This document shows positions 9,425 through 18,616 of a stretch of DNA of 64,000 nucleotides, in pieces. Each line of letters starts with the position of its first letter. Within the stretch, counting starts at the first letter, position 1. The notes beneath the pieces are model-generated. The model searched no databases and was not told where the DNA came from. It saw only the letters and a program-made list of their open reading frames with translations. A program made the position numbers and the translations under genes. Source of the DNA: Claveliimonas acetigenes. Lineage in GTDB: Bacteria > Bacillota > Clostridia > Lachnospirales > Lachnospiraceae. The DNA is taken from contig NZ_JAOQJU010000002.1 in the NCBI RefSeq assembly GCF_025567385.1, positions 186,001 to 250,000 on the forward strand, written 5' to 3'.

Positions 9425-10228
9425 TTATGAAAGTTGCTTAAAAACAGGCTTCCTTTTCCGAAATTCTGTATAATAAGTAAAGCCGCATTCTCGTAAAATA
9501 TCATTTACCTTCTGAAAATCATAAGCAATGTGCTCTGGCTTATGTCCGTCCGCCCCCACCGTAATGATTTCACCACCTAATTCCCGGTATCTTCTCAATA
9601 TATCCGGATGCGGATGTGCAAATGGAAGACCGTACTTCAGCCCTGCCGTATTAAGTTCCAATCCTTTTCCATGTTCAACAAGCATCTTCAGTATTTCATC
9701 TAATATATCTGCATATTTCATGTAAGAATAGTGCTTCTCTCTTTCTTTTCCATAACGCACCACGTAATCCAAATGCCCAAGCACATCAAAATCTTCGATT
9801 TTTTTAATATCCTCCAATGTTTCCTCAAAAGCAGCTCGATAAGCTTCTTCATCCGTTCTTCCATCAAACAACATCCCCATAGCCGGATCCGTTCCCTGGA
9901 CAGCATGCACAGATCCTATCACAAAATCAAAAGGATAGCTCTTTGTAAGCGCCGTGAAACACTCTCCCAGATGAGGCTGCATTCCCAACTCCACTCCGAT
10001 TCTTACATCTATCTGTGTTTTGTATTTTTCCTGAAGAGGGACAAGAACCTTAAAATACTCTTCCGGATCAAAAATACTTTCATCTCCCCAGCCCATGTAA
10101 TCTTTATCATAATGATCTGTAAAACAGATTACCTCCAGACCTTTTTCAATTGCTCCCTTTATCATCTCTTCCGGACAGGATTCTGAATCATGCGAAAAAG
10201 ATGTATGCATATGAACATCTGCTCTCAA
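9425..10228 (-). CDS. PHP-domain histidinol-phosphatase family protein
   Basis: A 267-residue PHP-superfamily phosphoesterase of the HisJ/HisK type, which removes phosphate from histidinol phosphate in histidine synthesis. Metal-ligand motifs are visible: DVHMHTSFSHDS at the N-terminus, ICFTDHYD, the GVELGMQPH region, GSVHAV, LGHLDYVVRYG and TVGADGHKPEH at the C-terminus. No his genes are nearby. It directly abuts mnmA, so it is probably co-transcribed with the isc cluster. The substrate is inferred from family only. Confidence 0.85.
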   Translation of the reverse strand: MRADVHMHTSFSHDSESCPEEMIKGAIEKGLEVICFTDHYDKDYMGWGDESIFDPEEYFKVLVPLQEKYKTQIDVRIGVELGMQPHLGECFTALTKSYPFDFVIGSVHAVQGTDPAMGMLFDGRTDEEAYRAAFEETLEDIKKIEDFDVLGHLDYVVRYGKEREKHYSYMKYADILDEILKMLVEHGKGLELNTAGLKYGLPFAHPHPDILRRYRELGGEIITVGADGHKPEHIAYDFQKVNDILRECGFTYYTEFRKRKPVFKQLS

Positions 10229-11317
10229 TTACTTCTCGCCTCCTATAATTGTTCCGCCGCCCAGCACATATTCCCCGTCATAAAACACCAGAGCCTGCCC
10301 CGGCGTCACAGCCCTCTGTGGTTTATCAAAGGTACACAGAACTTCATCTTCTCCGGTCTTTTCTAGCGTACACCAGTCCCCTTTATGATTGTATCTGATT
10401 TTTGCCCATACACGTACAGGCTCCCGTATATCTTCCACCGCCATAAAATTCAGCTTATTTGCCCGGACCCGAAGTGACAGAGCATCTTCGTTACTCCCTA
10501 TCACCACTTCATTCGTCTCCGGGCGTATTTCCAGAACAAATACCGGATATCCCATTGCCAGCCCTAATCCTTTTCGCTGTCCGACCGTATAATGAATAAT
10601 TCCTCTGTGCCGCCCCAACACCGTGCCATCCGCAGTCACAAAATTACCTTCCGGGAACGGTTCTCCCCGTGTTTCCTCAATAAAAGACGCATAATCCCCA
10701 TCCGGCACAAAACAAATATCCTGGCTGTCCGGCTTATTTGCGACCCGCAGAGAAATATGATCTGCAATTGCACGGATCTGCTCCTTTGTATATTCTCCGA
10801 CCGGCATAAGCGTACGCTTTAATTGATCCTGCGTAAGATTATAAAGCGCATAAGTTTGATCCTTCTGATCCGTTGCAGACGTACGCAGTGCATACCTTCC
10901 ATTAGGAAGCTCTTCTACTCTTGCATAATGCCCGGTGGCAATATAGTCCGCACCAATATCCATACTTCGCTTTAACAAAGATTCCCATTTTACATAGCGG
11001 TTGCATGCAATACAGGGATTCGGCGTCCTGCCGTGCTCATACTCTGCTATAAAATAATCTATGACAGAAGTTTTAAATTCCCGTTTAAAGTTCATTACAT
11101 AATAGGGGATTCCAAGCGCTGACGCCACGCGCCTTGCATCATCAACAGCGCTAAGCCCGCAGCATCCTCCATTTTCCTCTTGCAAAGACTCCTTCTCGTC
11201 CTGCCAGATCTGCATGGTAACTCCGATCACGTCATATCCTTGCTCTTTTAATAGATATGCGGCAACAGAGGAATCTACGCCGCCTGACATCCCTACAACT
11301 ACCTTTTTCTTTTCCAT
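10229..11317 (-). CDS. mnmA: tRNA-specific 2-thiouridylase
   Basis: Adds sulfur to U34 of Lys, Glu and Gln tRNAs, receiving sulfur from the cysteine desulfurase. It carries the PP-loop GMSGGVDSSVAA at the N-terminus, the first active cysteine in NPCIACNRYVKW, and the second in DSQDICFVPDGDY. 362 residues, normal. It lies in the same operon as iscS and iscU, which supply the sulfur. Confidence 0.96.
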   Translation of the reverse strand: MEKKKVVVGMSGGVDSSVAAYLLKEQGYDVIGVTMQIWQDEKESLQEENGGCCGLSAVDDARRVASALGIPYYVMNFKREFKTSVIDYFIAEYEHGRTPNPCIACNRYVKWESLLKRSMDIGADYIATGHYARVEELPNGRYALRTSATDQKDQTYALYNLTQDQLKRTLMPVGEYTKEQIRAIADHISLRVANKPDSQDICFVPDGDYASFIEETRGEPFPEGNFVTADGTVLGRHRGIIHYTVGQRKGLGLAMGYPVFVLEIRPETNEVVIGSNEDALSLRVRANKLNFMAVEDIREPVRVWAKIRYNHKGDWCTLEKTGEDEVLCTFDKPQRAVTPGQALVFYDGEYVLGGGTIIGGEK

Positions 11318-11331
11318 CCTGCATCCTCTGC

Positions 11332-11775
11332 CTAATATTCCTCTTCTTCCTCTTCTTCACCCTCATGTATATCTGATTTGGGTTTCTCAAGGCCTTCTAT
11401 TTTTATATCATGTTTCTCCGCATAATCCCAGAGTGCGGCATGAATGGCTTCTTCTGCAAGAAGTGAACAATGAACCTTTACCGGCGGAAGCCCGTCCAGC
11501 GCTTCCATAACCGCTTTATTCGTCACAGCCATTGCTTCCTGAATATTTTTCCCTTTTACCAGCTCCGTAGCCATACTACTGGTTGCAACCGCCGCTCCAC
11601 AGCCAAATGTCTTAAATTTTACATCCCTGATAATCTGATTCTCATCAATGTCAAGATAAATTCTCATAATATCTCCACATTTTGCATTACCAACAGTACC
11701 TACTCCACTGGCATTCTCAATTTCCCCCATATTTCGCGGATGCTGAAAATGATCCATTACTTTTTCTGTATACAT
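11332..11775 (-). CDS. iscU: Iron-sulfur cluster scaffold, NifU/IscU N-terminal type
   Basis: Scaffold on which [2Fe-2S] clusters are built before transfer to apo-proteins. The three cluster cysteines are visible in GNAKCGDIM, KTFGCGAAVATSS and VKVHCSLLAEEAI. 147 residues from the ATG at 11775, which follows AGGAGG; the longer frame from 11853 overlaps the iscS end and is not used. The C-terminus is a run of acidic residues ending in Tyr, an unusual tail. It lies 16 bp after iscS. Confidence 0.94.
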   Translation of the reverse strand: MYTEKVMDHFQHPRNMGEIENASGVGTVGNAKCGDIMRIYLDIDENQIIRDVKFKTFGCGAAVATSSMATELVKGKNIQEAMAVTNKAVMEALDGLPPVKVHCSLLAEEAIHAALWDYAEKHDIKIEGLEKPKSDIHEGEEEEEEEY

Positions 11776-11791
11776 AACATATCCTCCTAAA

Positions 11792-12973
11792 TCATGAATT
11801 TTTCTTGATAAAATCTTCGTAAAGCGGCGACATATCTCTGAGTTTTGATACAATTTCCTTCAGACTATCTACCACATAATCTATATCTTCCTTTGTTGTC
11901 TCTTCACTTAAAGTAAGCCTGAGCGAACCATGCGCAATTTCATGCGGCAATCCGATTGCAAGAAGGACATGCGAGGGATCCAATGATCCTGATGTACATG
12001 CCGAACCGCTGGATGCACAGATTCCTTTCATGTCTAACATAATCAATAAGGATTCTCCTTCAATAAACTGAAAACTGAAATTTGCATTATTCGGCAGTCT
12101 CTTTAGACGATGTCCATTCAGTCTGCAATACGGAATCCCATTTAATGCACGTTCAATCAAATAATCACGAAGCGCACTTTCCTGCGATGTACGTTCTTCC
12201 ATTGTGCGAACAGCTCTTGCTACTGCCGTCCCAAGTCCAATAATCCCCGGAACATTCTCCGTTCCTGCACGCCGCTTCCTTTCTTGTGCTCCTCCATGAA
12301 TAAAAGAACGAATCTTCACGCCCTTTCGTATATATAAGAACCCGATTCCTTTTGGCCCATTCAGCTTATGTCCGCTGGCACTCAGCATATCTATATGGCA
12401 CTCGTCCACATGAATTGGAACCTGCCCAAAAGCCTGTACAGCATCCGTATGGAATAAAATGCCATTCTCATGAGCTATCTCACCGATTTCTTTTATCGGC
12501 TGAATCGTACCAATCTCATTATTCGCAAACATAACCGAAATCAAAATCGTGGTTGGTCTGATTGCTGCCTTTAGGTCTTCCAGTTTTACCACGCCATTCT
12601 CATCCACATCCAGATAAGTTACTTCAAAACCTTTTTTCTCCAGATATTCCCCTGTGTGCAAAATCGCATGATGTTCTATTTTGGTCGTTATAATATGATT
12701 TCCCTTGTTCTGATAAGCTTCAGCAGCCGCTTTAAGCGCCCAGTTATCCGACTCCGATCCTCCTGCCGTAAAATAAATTTCATTTCCATTCGCCCCTAAC
12801 GCTTCTGCAATAATATCTCTTTGCTTCGCAATATCTTCCTTATTTCCCGCCGCAAAACTATATACACTAGAGGGATTCCCATATTTCTCCGTAAAATAAG
12901 GAAGCATCGCTTCTACCACCTCTGGTGCTGTTTTTGTAGTTGCTGCATTATCCAAGTATATTAATCTTTCCAT
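11792..12973 (-). CDS. iscS: Cysteine desulfurase, NifS/IscS type
   Basis: PLP enzyme that takes sulfur from cysteine for Fe-S clusters and thio-tRNA. Motifs are YLDNAATTKTAPEV, ATG-free cofactor region HHAILH, the PLP lysine in SASGHKLNGPKG, and the active cysteine in SSGSACTSGSLDPSHVL. 393 residues from the ATG at 12973 (after CAGGAGG). Middle gene of iscR-iscS-iscU-mnmA. Confidence 0.95.
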   Translation of the reverse strand: MERLIYLDNAATTKTAPEVVEAMLPYFTEKYGNPSSVYSFAAGNKEDIAKQRDIIAEALGANGNEIYFTAGGSESDNWALKAAAEAYQNKGNHIITTKIEHHAILHTGEYLEKKGFEVTYLDVDENGVVKLEDLKAAIRPTTILISVMFANNEIGTIQPIKEIGEIAHENGILFHTDAVQAFGQVPIHVDECHIDMLSASGHKLNGPKGIGFLYIRKGVKIRSFIHGGAQERKRRAGTENVPGIIGLGTAVARAVRTMEERTSQESALRDYLIERALNGIPYCRLNGHRLKRLPNNANFSFQFIEGESLLIMLDMKGICASSGSACTSGSLDPSHVLLAIGLPHEIAHGSLRLTLSEETTKEDIDYVVDSLKEIVSKLRDMSPLYEDFIKKNS

Positions 12974-12987
12974 ATTCCATCCTCCTG

Positions 12988-13449
12988 TTATGACCGGCTG
13001 CATGCTTTGGATTTTTCCTCTAACTTTCCATCCAGCTTCTTGCTTTCCGCAATCAATGTATCAATCTTTATTTCATCAACAGTGTTGTTAATGCTTTCAT
13101 TTATTTTTTTCCAGACATATTTGGTAACACATCCGTCAGATGCTGCACATCCATCTTCTTCATGAAAAGCGGCACATTCTGCCGGCTCCAGCTTTCCTTC
13201 CAACGCACGCAGTACATCACCGACAGATATATCTCCTGCCTCCCTGGCAAGTACGTAGCCTCCTCCGGCGCCGCGGATACTCCTAACCAGCCCCGCCTTT
13301 TTCAAAAGTGCCATCAATTGTTCTAAATATCTTTCCGAGATTCCCTGCCTGGCCGCAATACTATTGATAGGAACCGGTTCTATCTCACTATATTTCGCCA
13401 AATCTATCAATGCCCGAAGGCCATACCGCCCTTTTGTTGATAGTTTCAA
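12988..13449 (-). CDS. iscR: Rrf2/IscR-family transcriptional regulator
   Basis: A 153-residue regulator with an Rrf2 winged helix (MKLSTKGRYGLRALIDLA and GISERYLEQLMALLKKAGLV). Three cysteines in the C-terminal half (CAAFHEEDGCAASDGC) match the IscR pattern that binds an Fe-S cluster. It heads the isc operon and very likely represses it when clusters are plentiful. A perfect palindrome lies in its own leader. Confidence 0.93.
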   Translation of the reverse strand: MKLSTKGRYGLRALIDLAKYSEIEPVPINSIAARQGISERYLEQLMALLKKAGLVRSIRGAGGGYVLAREAGDISVGDVLRALEGKLEPAECAAFHEEDGCAASDGCVTKYVWKKINESINNTVDEIKIDTLIAESKKLDGKLEEKSKACSRS

Positions 13450-13475
13450 ACACTCACCTTCTTTTATTCTTTCTT

Positions 13476-13500
13476 AAATCCTAGTAAAATACTAGGATTT
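13476..13500 (-). promoter_or_regulatory. Probable IscR operator: perfect 10-bp inverted repeat
   Basis: Arms AAATCCTAGT (13476-13485) and ACTAGGATTT (13491-13500) are fully complementary around 5 nt. The site starts 10 nt after the -10 of the iscR promoter, so binding there would block transcription. The form and length fit Rrf2-type operators. Confidence 0.7.
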
Positions 13501-13510
13501 CTTTTTATGT

Positions 13511-13539
13511 AGAATATCATCTTACGCTTGTTCTGTCAA
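13511..13539 (-). promoter_or_regulatory. Promoter of the isc operon
   Basis: On the minus strand: consensus TTGACA (13539-13534), 17 nt and TATTCT (13516-13511). Confidence 0.8.
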
Positions 13540-13586
13540 GCACATCTTACGAATATCTTATAGGGATAGACGCCAGGGAGTTCTTT

Positions 13587-14915
13587 ATGATACAAATTCA
13601 AAAACATCCAATTATTAAAGGAGCTTTTATTCTTACGATGACAGGATTTATTACCAGATTCATCGGCTTTTTTTACCGGATATTTTTAAGCCGTACGTTT
13701 GGAGAAGAAAGCGTCGGTCTCTATCAATTAATCTTCCCGATTTATGCCCTTGGATTTTCTTTGACCGCCGCCGGGATAGAGACTGCCATTTCCAGATGCG
13801 TCGCCAGCAAGGTTTCTCTTGGAAAAGCCTCCCATGCAAAAGAAATTCTTTACACAGGAATCAGTATTTCCATCGCACTTTCCTGCCTTGCCACCTTTTT
13901 TCTTCAACGCCATTCTGCTTTTATCGCCGAACAGTTCTTAAACGAACCAAGATGTGAATCTCTACTTGTTATCCTGTCCTACGCCTTTCCGTTCGCATCT
14001 ATACACAGCTGTATATGTGGTTATTATTTCGGCTTGAAACAGACAAAAATCCCGGCCATCTCACAACTGATTGAACAGATCACACGCGTTCTTTCTGTGT
14101 ATATCCTTTACCTGTTTTTTATAAAACATTCCTTAAACGCCGGAATTATAATTGCTGTTATCGGATTAACCATCGGAGAAATTGCCTCTTCTTTCTTCTG
14201 TATCCAGGTAATTAACAGCAAAAAAAGCGGTACTATTTCCATCCCCTCTTTCCTGTCCGGTTATACCTGCCACATGAAAGAACTCCTGCTTTTGTCTGTT
14301 CCGCTAACATGCAACCGTGTCCTGCTTAATATACTGCAAAGCATTGAATCTGTTTCTATCCCTTTGCAGCTCCAGACATTCGGTTTTTCAACCAGTGAAT
14401 CACTCAGTACATACGGCGTACTTACCGGCATGGCACTGCCTTGTGTTCTGTTCCCATCTGCTATAACAAATGCAGTTGCAACTATGCTCCTCCCAACAAT
14501 TGCAGAAATTCAGGCATTGAATAATCGAAAAGAAATGACATCCGTCGTAAAAAAAGTTTCTGTTTTGTGCTTTTCCCTGGGTTGTTTTTGCTGCATTTTT
14601 TTGCTTTTATTCGGACGTCTTGCCGGAAATATTCTTTTTCACAGCCGGCTTGCCGGAGAATTTATCATAACCCTGGCATGGATTTGTCCTTTTCTCTATA
14701 CAAACAGTAATTTTATCAGTATTATCAACGGATTAGGTTACACCATGATTTCCTTTCTTTTTAATACCCTGGGATTAATCATCCGTATTGGAAGTGTATT
14801 TTTTCTCATTCCATTCCTGGGAATCCGCGGTTATCTGTGGGGGCTTCTCGGAAGCCAGCTTTTTACATTCTTATGCTGTCTTACATTTCTGACCCATTAT
14901 TTGTCAAAAAAATAA
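13587..14915 (+). CDS. SpoVB/MurJ-like lipid flippase
   Basis: A 442-residue polytopic membrane protein of the MOP (MATE-like) superfamily, closest in pattern to stage V sporulation protein B. The N-terminus, KGAFILTMTGFITRFIGFFY, is typical of the family, and about 12-14 hydrophobic segments follow. Members move lipid-linked cell-wall or cortex precursors across the membrane. It stands alone on the plus strand, divergent from iscR, with its own terminator. The nearby spoIIM supports a sporulation role, but no substrate can be assigned. Confidence 0.85.
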   Translation: MIQIQKHPIIKGAFILTMTGFITRFIGFFYRIFLSRTFGEESVGLYQLIFPIYALGFSLTAAGIETAISRCVASKVSLGKASHAKEILYTGISISIALSCLATFFLQRHSAFIAEQFLNEPRCESLLVILSYAFPFASIHSCICGYYFGLKQTKIPAISQLIEQITRVLSVYILYLFFIKHSLNAGIIIAVIGLTIGEIASSFFCIQVINSKKSGTISIPSFLSGYTCHMKELLLLSVPLTCNRVLLNILQSIESVSIPLQLQTFGFSTSESLSTYGVLTGMALPCVLFPSAITNAVATMLLPTIAEIQALNNRKEMTSVVKKVSVLCFSLGCFCCIFLLLFGRLAGNILFHSRLAGEFIITLAWICPFLYTNSNFISIINGLGYTMISFLFNTLGLIIRIGSVFFLIPFLGIRGYLWGLLGSQLFTFLCCLTFLTHYLSKK

Positions 14916-14916
14916 A

Positions 14917-14942
14917 AAGCCGGCACATGTTTGTGCCGGTTT
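14917..14942 (+). terminator. Terminator after the SpoVB-like gene
   Basis: Stem AAGCCGGCAC (14917-14926) with GTGCCGGTTT (14933-14942) and a 6-nt loop, starting inside the stop codon region. The T tract is short. Confidence 0.7.
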
Positions 14943-14952
14943 CCGATTTTCT

Positions 14953-15690
14953 CTATGAATGTCTTAACATACTCGGGGTAATTGTGCCCTTAATTCCTGC
15001 TTTCGCAGCATAACCTTTTAAAATTTTCCAGAATCCCTGCCTGCTCATCTTCCGGCCGCTTATATTCGGAAACAATACATCTGACTCGCGCCCTTTCAAA
15101 AGCTTCTCACGCCCATTCTTCAGATAAGCCCGCAATGCCTTCTGCGCCTGTTTATCAATGGGATATGCATTTTGATTATTTTCAAAATGACACTGCAGAT
15201 ATCCTACATTCAAATTCACGTCTTGTATCCGTAAACTCACCAACTCCTCTACCATAATTCCCGTAGAATAGAGCAGTTCGATCATAGCCTTATCTCTCAA
15301 AAGTTTCGGTGTCTTCCCATTCGGAACAGAAAGAACCTTCTCCACATCTTCTTTCGCCGCACTCTTGGGCGCCCTACGTTCAATTCTGGGAGCCGTAAGG
15401 CATTCTGATATATCTTCTTTCACCAGTCCCTGTCTGATCAGATAAGCAAAAAAACCTTTTATCGACGCAATGTTTCTGGAAATCGTCGTATTTGTAAGTC
15501 CTTCCTTCTCCATATACAGCATATAAGAATTCAAATTTGTAGCAGTAATCTTGTCAACTTCAAAAATTCCCTGATCGGCAAGATATCTCACCAATTTCAT
15601 TAAATCTCGTCTATACGCCATTTCTGTATTAACAGAAATTCCTTTTGTTTTCTTTAAATCTTCCACATAATCCAATACTGTTTTATCCAT
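14953..15690 (-). CDS. XerD-like tyrosine recombinase lacking catalytic residues
   Basis: A 245-residue relative of XerD. The SAM-like N-terminal DNA-binding domain (1-100) is intact, and the catalytic fold begins normally. The first catalytic Arg is Met146 (STGIMVEEL in place of STGIRVSEL). The His of HxxR is Ser240 (TPSMLRHS), and the frame stops right there, so the second His/Trp and the nucleophilic Tyr are absent. Sequence after the stop does not continue the family pattern. Its place beside spoIIM and nudF is the usual place of xerD in Firmicutes. It is therefore a decayed or repurposed xerD. Confidence 0.85.
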   Translation of the reverse strand: MDKTVLDYVEDLKKTKGISVNTEMAYRRDLMKLVRYLADQGIFEVDKITATNLNSYMLYMEKEGLTNTTISRNIASIKGFFAYLIRQGLVKEDISECLTAPRIERRAPKSAAKEDVEKVLSVPNGKTPKLLRDKAMIELLYSTGIMVEELVSLRIQDVNLNVGYLQCHFENNQNAYPIDKQAQKALRAYLKNGREKLLKGRESDVLFPNISGRKMSRQGFWKILKGYAAKAGIKGTITPSMLRHS

Positions 15691-15743
15691 AATCTTTATC
15701 TCCTATCGTATATCTTAGATTATACGAACAAACAACATAAAAA

Positions 15744-16283
15744 TCAAACTGTTTTTATAAACATCTTCATAAGGATTGGATTTACATAGCATTCTAATGT
15801 AATTCCAATCCCAAACAGCAATATTACCGCTACTGTTTTTGACAGATTCCACTTATAAACCGGATAGAAATATAGATGCCATATTAAAACCAAATAAGCC
15901 AGAACATAGAACAGAAGATGCGGTGTAATTGCTACTAAACAGAGCAAAATTCCTGTCATTCCCATCCTTATAACAGCTGATGTTATAAGAATCCCACTTA
16001 AAAAACCTGTCCATGCCAGAGATATAATCACCGCGGCCTTCCTGATTTTTGTACACCCCAATACCACTGTCATAATAAAAGCCGTCATGCGGATTTTAAA
16101 AAGATACCAAAAAAATTCCGGCATTGCAACTTCTGTCTGCATATATTGATTCAGAAAGTACTCATTAAAAACTCCCATTGCCATGACATAATCCGCTGAT
16201 ACAATATTAGTATATAGTATTCCTGCAAAAAAACCAAGCATATAAAATAAAAAGAAATATTTTCCATTTTTCTGTATCTGCAA
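15744..16283 (-). CDS. spoIIM: Stage II sporulation protein M-like membrane protein
   Basis: A 179-residue protein with about five hydrophobic segments and the SpoIIM pattern (GFFAGILYTNIV at the N-terminus, a central GxLSGILI region). In sporulating Firmicutes SpoIIM works with SpoIID and SpoIIP in septal peptidoglycan removal during engulfment. The order nudF-spoIIM-xerD is conserved. Assignment rests on pattern and synteny. Confidence 0.8.
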   Translation of the reverse strand: MQIQKNGKYFFLFYMLGFFAGILYTNIVSADYVMAMGVFNEYFLNQYMQTEVAMPEFFWYLFKIRMTAFIMTVVLGCTKIRKAAVIISLAWTGFLSGILITSAVIRMGMTGILLCLVAITPHLLFYVLAYLVLIWHLYFYPVYKWNLSKTVAVILLFGIGITLECYVNPILMKMFIKTV

Positions 16284-16342
16284 AAGCCTTCCCCCTGTTG
16301 CTAAGATACTTCCATTATATGCTTATGGAATCCATATATTCG

Positions 16343-16885
16343 TTATTTTCTGCCGTACTTTACTTCATACGCAAGAATAGCTGAGACCGTCTTTGAATCC
16401 TCTATTTCTCCAGAAAATATCATTTCTTTCAACTCTTCCATCGTATATGCTGCCACATCAATATATTCATCTTCATCAAGGTGCTGCTTCGACGGTATCA
16501 GATCTCTGGCAACAAAAATTTCTATTTTTTCATTACAGAACGCTACCGTTGTCCGAAGTGTAATAAGCCACTCTAACTTTTCACTACGATAACCCGTCTC
16601 CTCCTCCAATTCTCTGGAAGCACACACAATTCCCTGCTCATCAGGATCATCCAGTTTCCCGGCCGGCAGTTCTATCGTATATCTTTCCAATGCATTTCTG
16701 TACTGCCTGACCATTAAAATGCGCCCGTCCTCCATAACAGGCACTACAGCCGCCGCTCCATCATGATGGATATAATCCCATTCTGCTGTATTCCCATTAG
16801 CAAATTCCATATAATCTTTATATACATTCAATACTGTTCCTTTATATGCTAACTCACGCTTTACACGTCTTACTTCTTCACCCAT
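16343..16885 (-). CDS. nudF: NUDIX hydrolase, ADP-ribose pyrophosphatase type
   Basis: Hydrolyses ADP-ribose and related nucleoside diphosphates. The Nudix box is present as AGKLDDPDEQ...SRELEEETGYRS. The first part has one residue more than the GX5E consensus, while the catalytic REx2EE segment is intact. 180 residues. It is followed on the same strand by spoIIM, as in other Firmicutes. Confidence 0.92.
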   Translation of the reverse strand: MGEEVRRVKRELAYKGTVLNVYKDYMEFANGNTAEWDYIHHDGAAAVVPVMEDGRILMVRQYRNALERYTIELPAGKLDDPDEQGIVCASRELEEETGYRSEKLEWLITLRTTVAFCNEKIEIFVARDLIPSKQHLDEDEYIDVAAYTMEELKEMIFSGEIEDSKTVSAILAYEVKYGRK

Positions 16886-16926
16886 ACATTTCCCCCTATG
16901 CCTTTTGCAAATATGATTAGGGTATC

Positions 16927-16970
16927 AAAAAACCGCTGCTAATAGTAACTGTCCAGCTATCAGCAACGGT
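16927..16970 (-). terminator. Terminator after rny
   Basis: On the minus strand a 14-bp stem (arms 16970-16957 and 16945-16932, with two G-U pairs), an 11-nt loop, then TTTTTT. Confidence 0.85.
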
Positions 16971-16986
16971 CTCCACAATTTATTTT

Positions 16987-18540
16987 TTACTTCGCATAAT
17001 CCGTCACTCTTGATTCACGGATTACATTTACCTTAATCTGTCCAGGATATTCCAGTTCGTATTCAATCTGCTTAGAAATATCCCTTGCCAGCAACACCAT
17101 ATCTGCATCAGATACTTGCTCTGGAACTACCATAACACGAATCTCTCTACCCGCCTGAATAGCAAAAGACTTTTCAACACCCTTAAACTGGTTGCTGATA
17201 TCTTCTAATTGTTTTAATCTGTTTGTATATGTTTCAATTGTTTCTCTTCTTGCACCAGGGCGCGCTGCTGAAATTGTATCAGCGGCCTGAACTACACATG
17301 CAATCAAAGATTCCGGTTCTACATCTCCATGATGAGACTCTACTGCATTAATAACCGTAGCTGACTCCTTATACTTTCTGCAAAGATCAACTCCAATCTG
17401 TATGTGGGATCCCTCAACGTCATGATCTATAGATTTACCAATGTCGTGCAATAAACCGGCTCTCTTTGCGACACGGACATCCAGTCCGATTTCTGCCGCT
17501 AAAAGACCGGACAGCTGCGCCACTTCAATGGAATGCTTTAAAGCATTCTGACCATAACTGGTTCTGAACTTCATCCTTCCCAGAAGTTTAATCAATTCCG
17601 GATGAATGCCATGAACGCCAACCTCCAACGCTGCCGCCTCACCTTCTTCACGAATCATTGCGTCTACTTCTTTTTGTGCCTTCTCTACCATTTCCTCAAT
17701 TCTTGCCGGGTGAATACGTCCGTCAACAATCAATTTTTCAAGAGCAATTCTTGCAACTTCCCTTCTGATTGGATCAAAACCTGAGAGAACAACCGCTTCC
17801 GGTGTATCATCAATAATCAATTCTACACCTGTCATCGTCTCCAAGGTACGTATATTCCGCCCTTCACGACCAATAATCCGCCCTTTCATCTCATCACTTG
17901 GGAGTTGTACAACCGAAATTGTAGTTTCAGCTACATGATCTGCCGCGCATCTCTGAATAGCAGTGACAACATAGTCTTTTGCCCTTTTATCTGCTTCTTC
18001 CTTCGCCTGCGCCTCTAATTCCTTTATCATTTTGGCAGTATCATGTTTTACATCTTCTTCAACAGTTTTTAACAAATATTCTTTTGCTTGTTCGGAGGTA
18101 AGTCCTGAGATTCTTTCTAGTTCCTGTACTCTTTGTCTGCCCAGCTCTTCCACTTTCGCTTCGCGCTGACGCAAATGTTCCTCTTTTGCCGTAAAGCTTG
18201 TCTCTCGTCTTTCAATAGCCTCTGACTTCTTATCTAACGCTTCTTCCTTGGAAAGGACCCTCTTCTCATAACGCTGCAACTCTGCTCTTCGTTCTTTTGT
18301 CTCTTTCTCGAGCTCGTTCTTTGTTCTGATAGATTCTTCCTTAATTTCCAAGAGAGATTCTTTCTTCTTAGCCTCAGCCGTCTTCACCGCATCATCAATA
18401 ATTTCTCTGGCCTTGCTTTCCGCATTTCCAATTTTAGATTGTGCGCTCTTCTTCAAATTGGACACCGTAACGAAATGACTGATAACTGCTGCTAACACGA
18501 TTAATACAAGGGCTACAGCAATTAATATCCCTGTCGGCAC
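16987..18540 (-). CDS. rny: Ribonuclease Y
   Basis: Membrane-bound endoribonuclease that starts mRNA decay. An N-terminal membrane helix (residues 4-25) is followed by a long coiled coil of Lys/Glu-rich heptads (30-200), a KH domain (GRIIGREGRNIRTLE), and an HD domain with the metal pair in GLLHDIGK. 517 residues, normal. The start is GTG at 18540, preceded by AGGAGG. A promoter overlaps the end of recX. Confidence 0.96.
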   Translation of the reverse strand: MPTGILIAVALVLIVLAAVISHFVTVSNLKKSAQSKIGNAESKAREIIDDAVKTAEAKKKESLLEIKEESIRTKNELEKETKERRAELQRYEKRVLSKEEALDKKSEAIERRETSFTAKEEHLRQREAKVEELGRQRVQELERISGLTSEQAKEYLLKTVEEDVKHDTAKMIKELEAQAKEEADKRAKDYVVTAIQRCAADHVAETTISVVQLPSDEMKGRIIGREGRNIRTLETMTGVELIIDDTPEAVVLSGFDPIRREVARIALEKLIVDGRIHPARIEEMVEKAQKEVDAMIREEGEAAALEVGVHGIHPELIKLLGRMKFRTSYGQNALKHSIEVAQLSGLLAAEIGLDVRVAKRAGLLHDIGKSIDHDVEGSHIQIGVDLCRKYKESATVINAVESHHGDVEPESLIACVVQAADTISAARPGARRETIETYTNRLKQLEDISNQFKGVEKSFAIQAGREIRVMVVPEQVSDADMVLLARDISKQIEYELEYPGQIKVNVIRESRVTDYAK

Positions 18541-18587
18541 AGGAGCACCTCCTTATTTAATTTTCATTGTACAAATACAACACTTAA

Positions 18588-18616
18588 ATTTTATACTGTT
18601 TTAACAGATATGTCAA
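18588..18616 (-). promoter_or_regulatory. Promoter of rny
   Basis: On the minus strand: TTGACA (18616-18611), 17 nt and TAAAAT (18593-18588). The -35 overlaps the last codons of recX. Confidence 0.75.
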
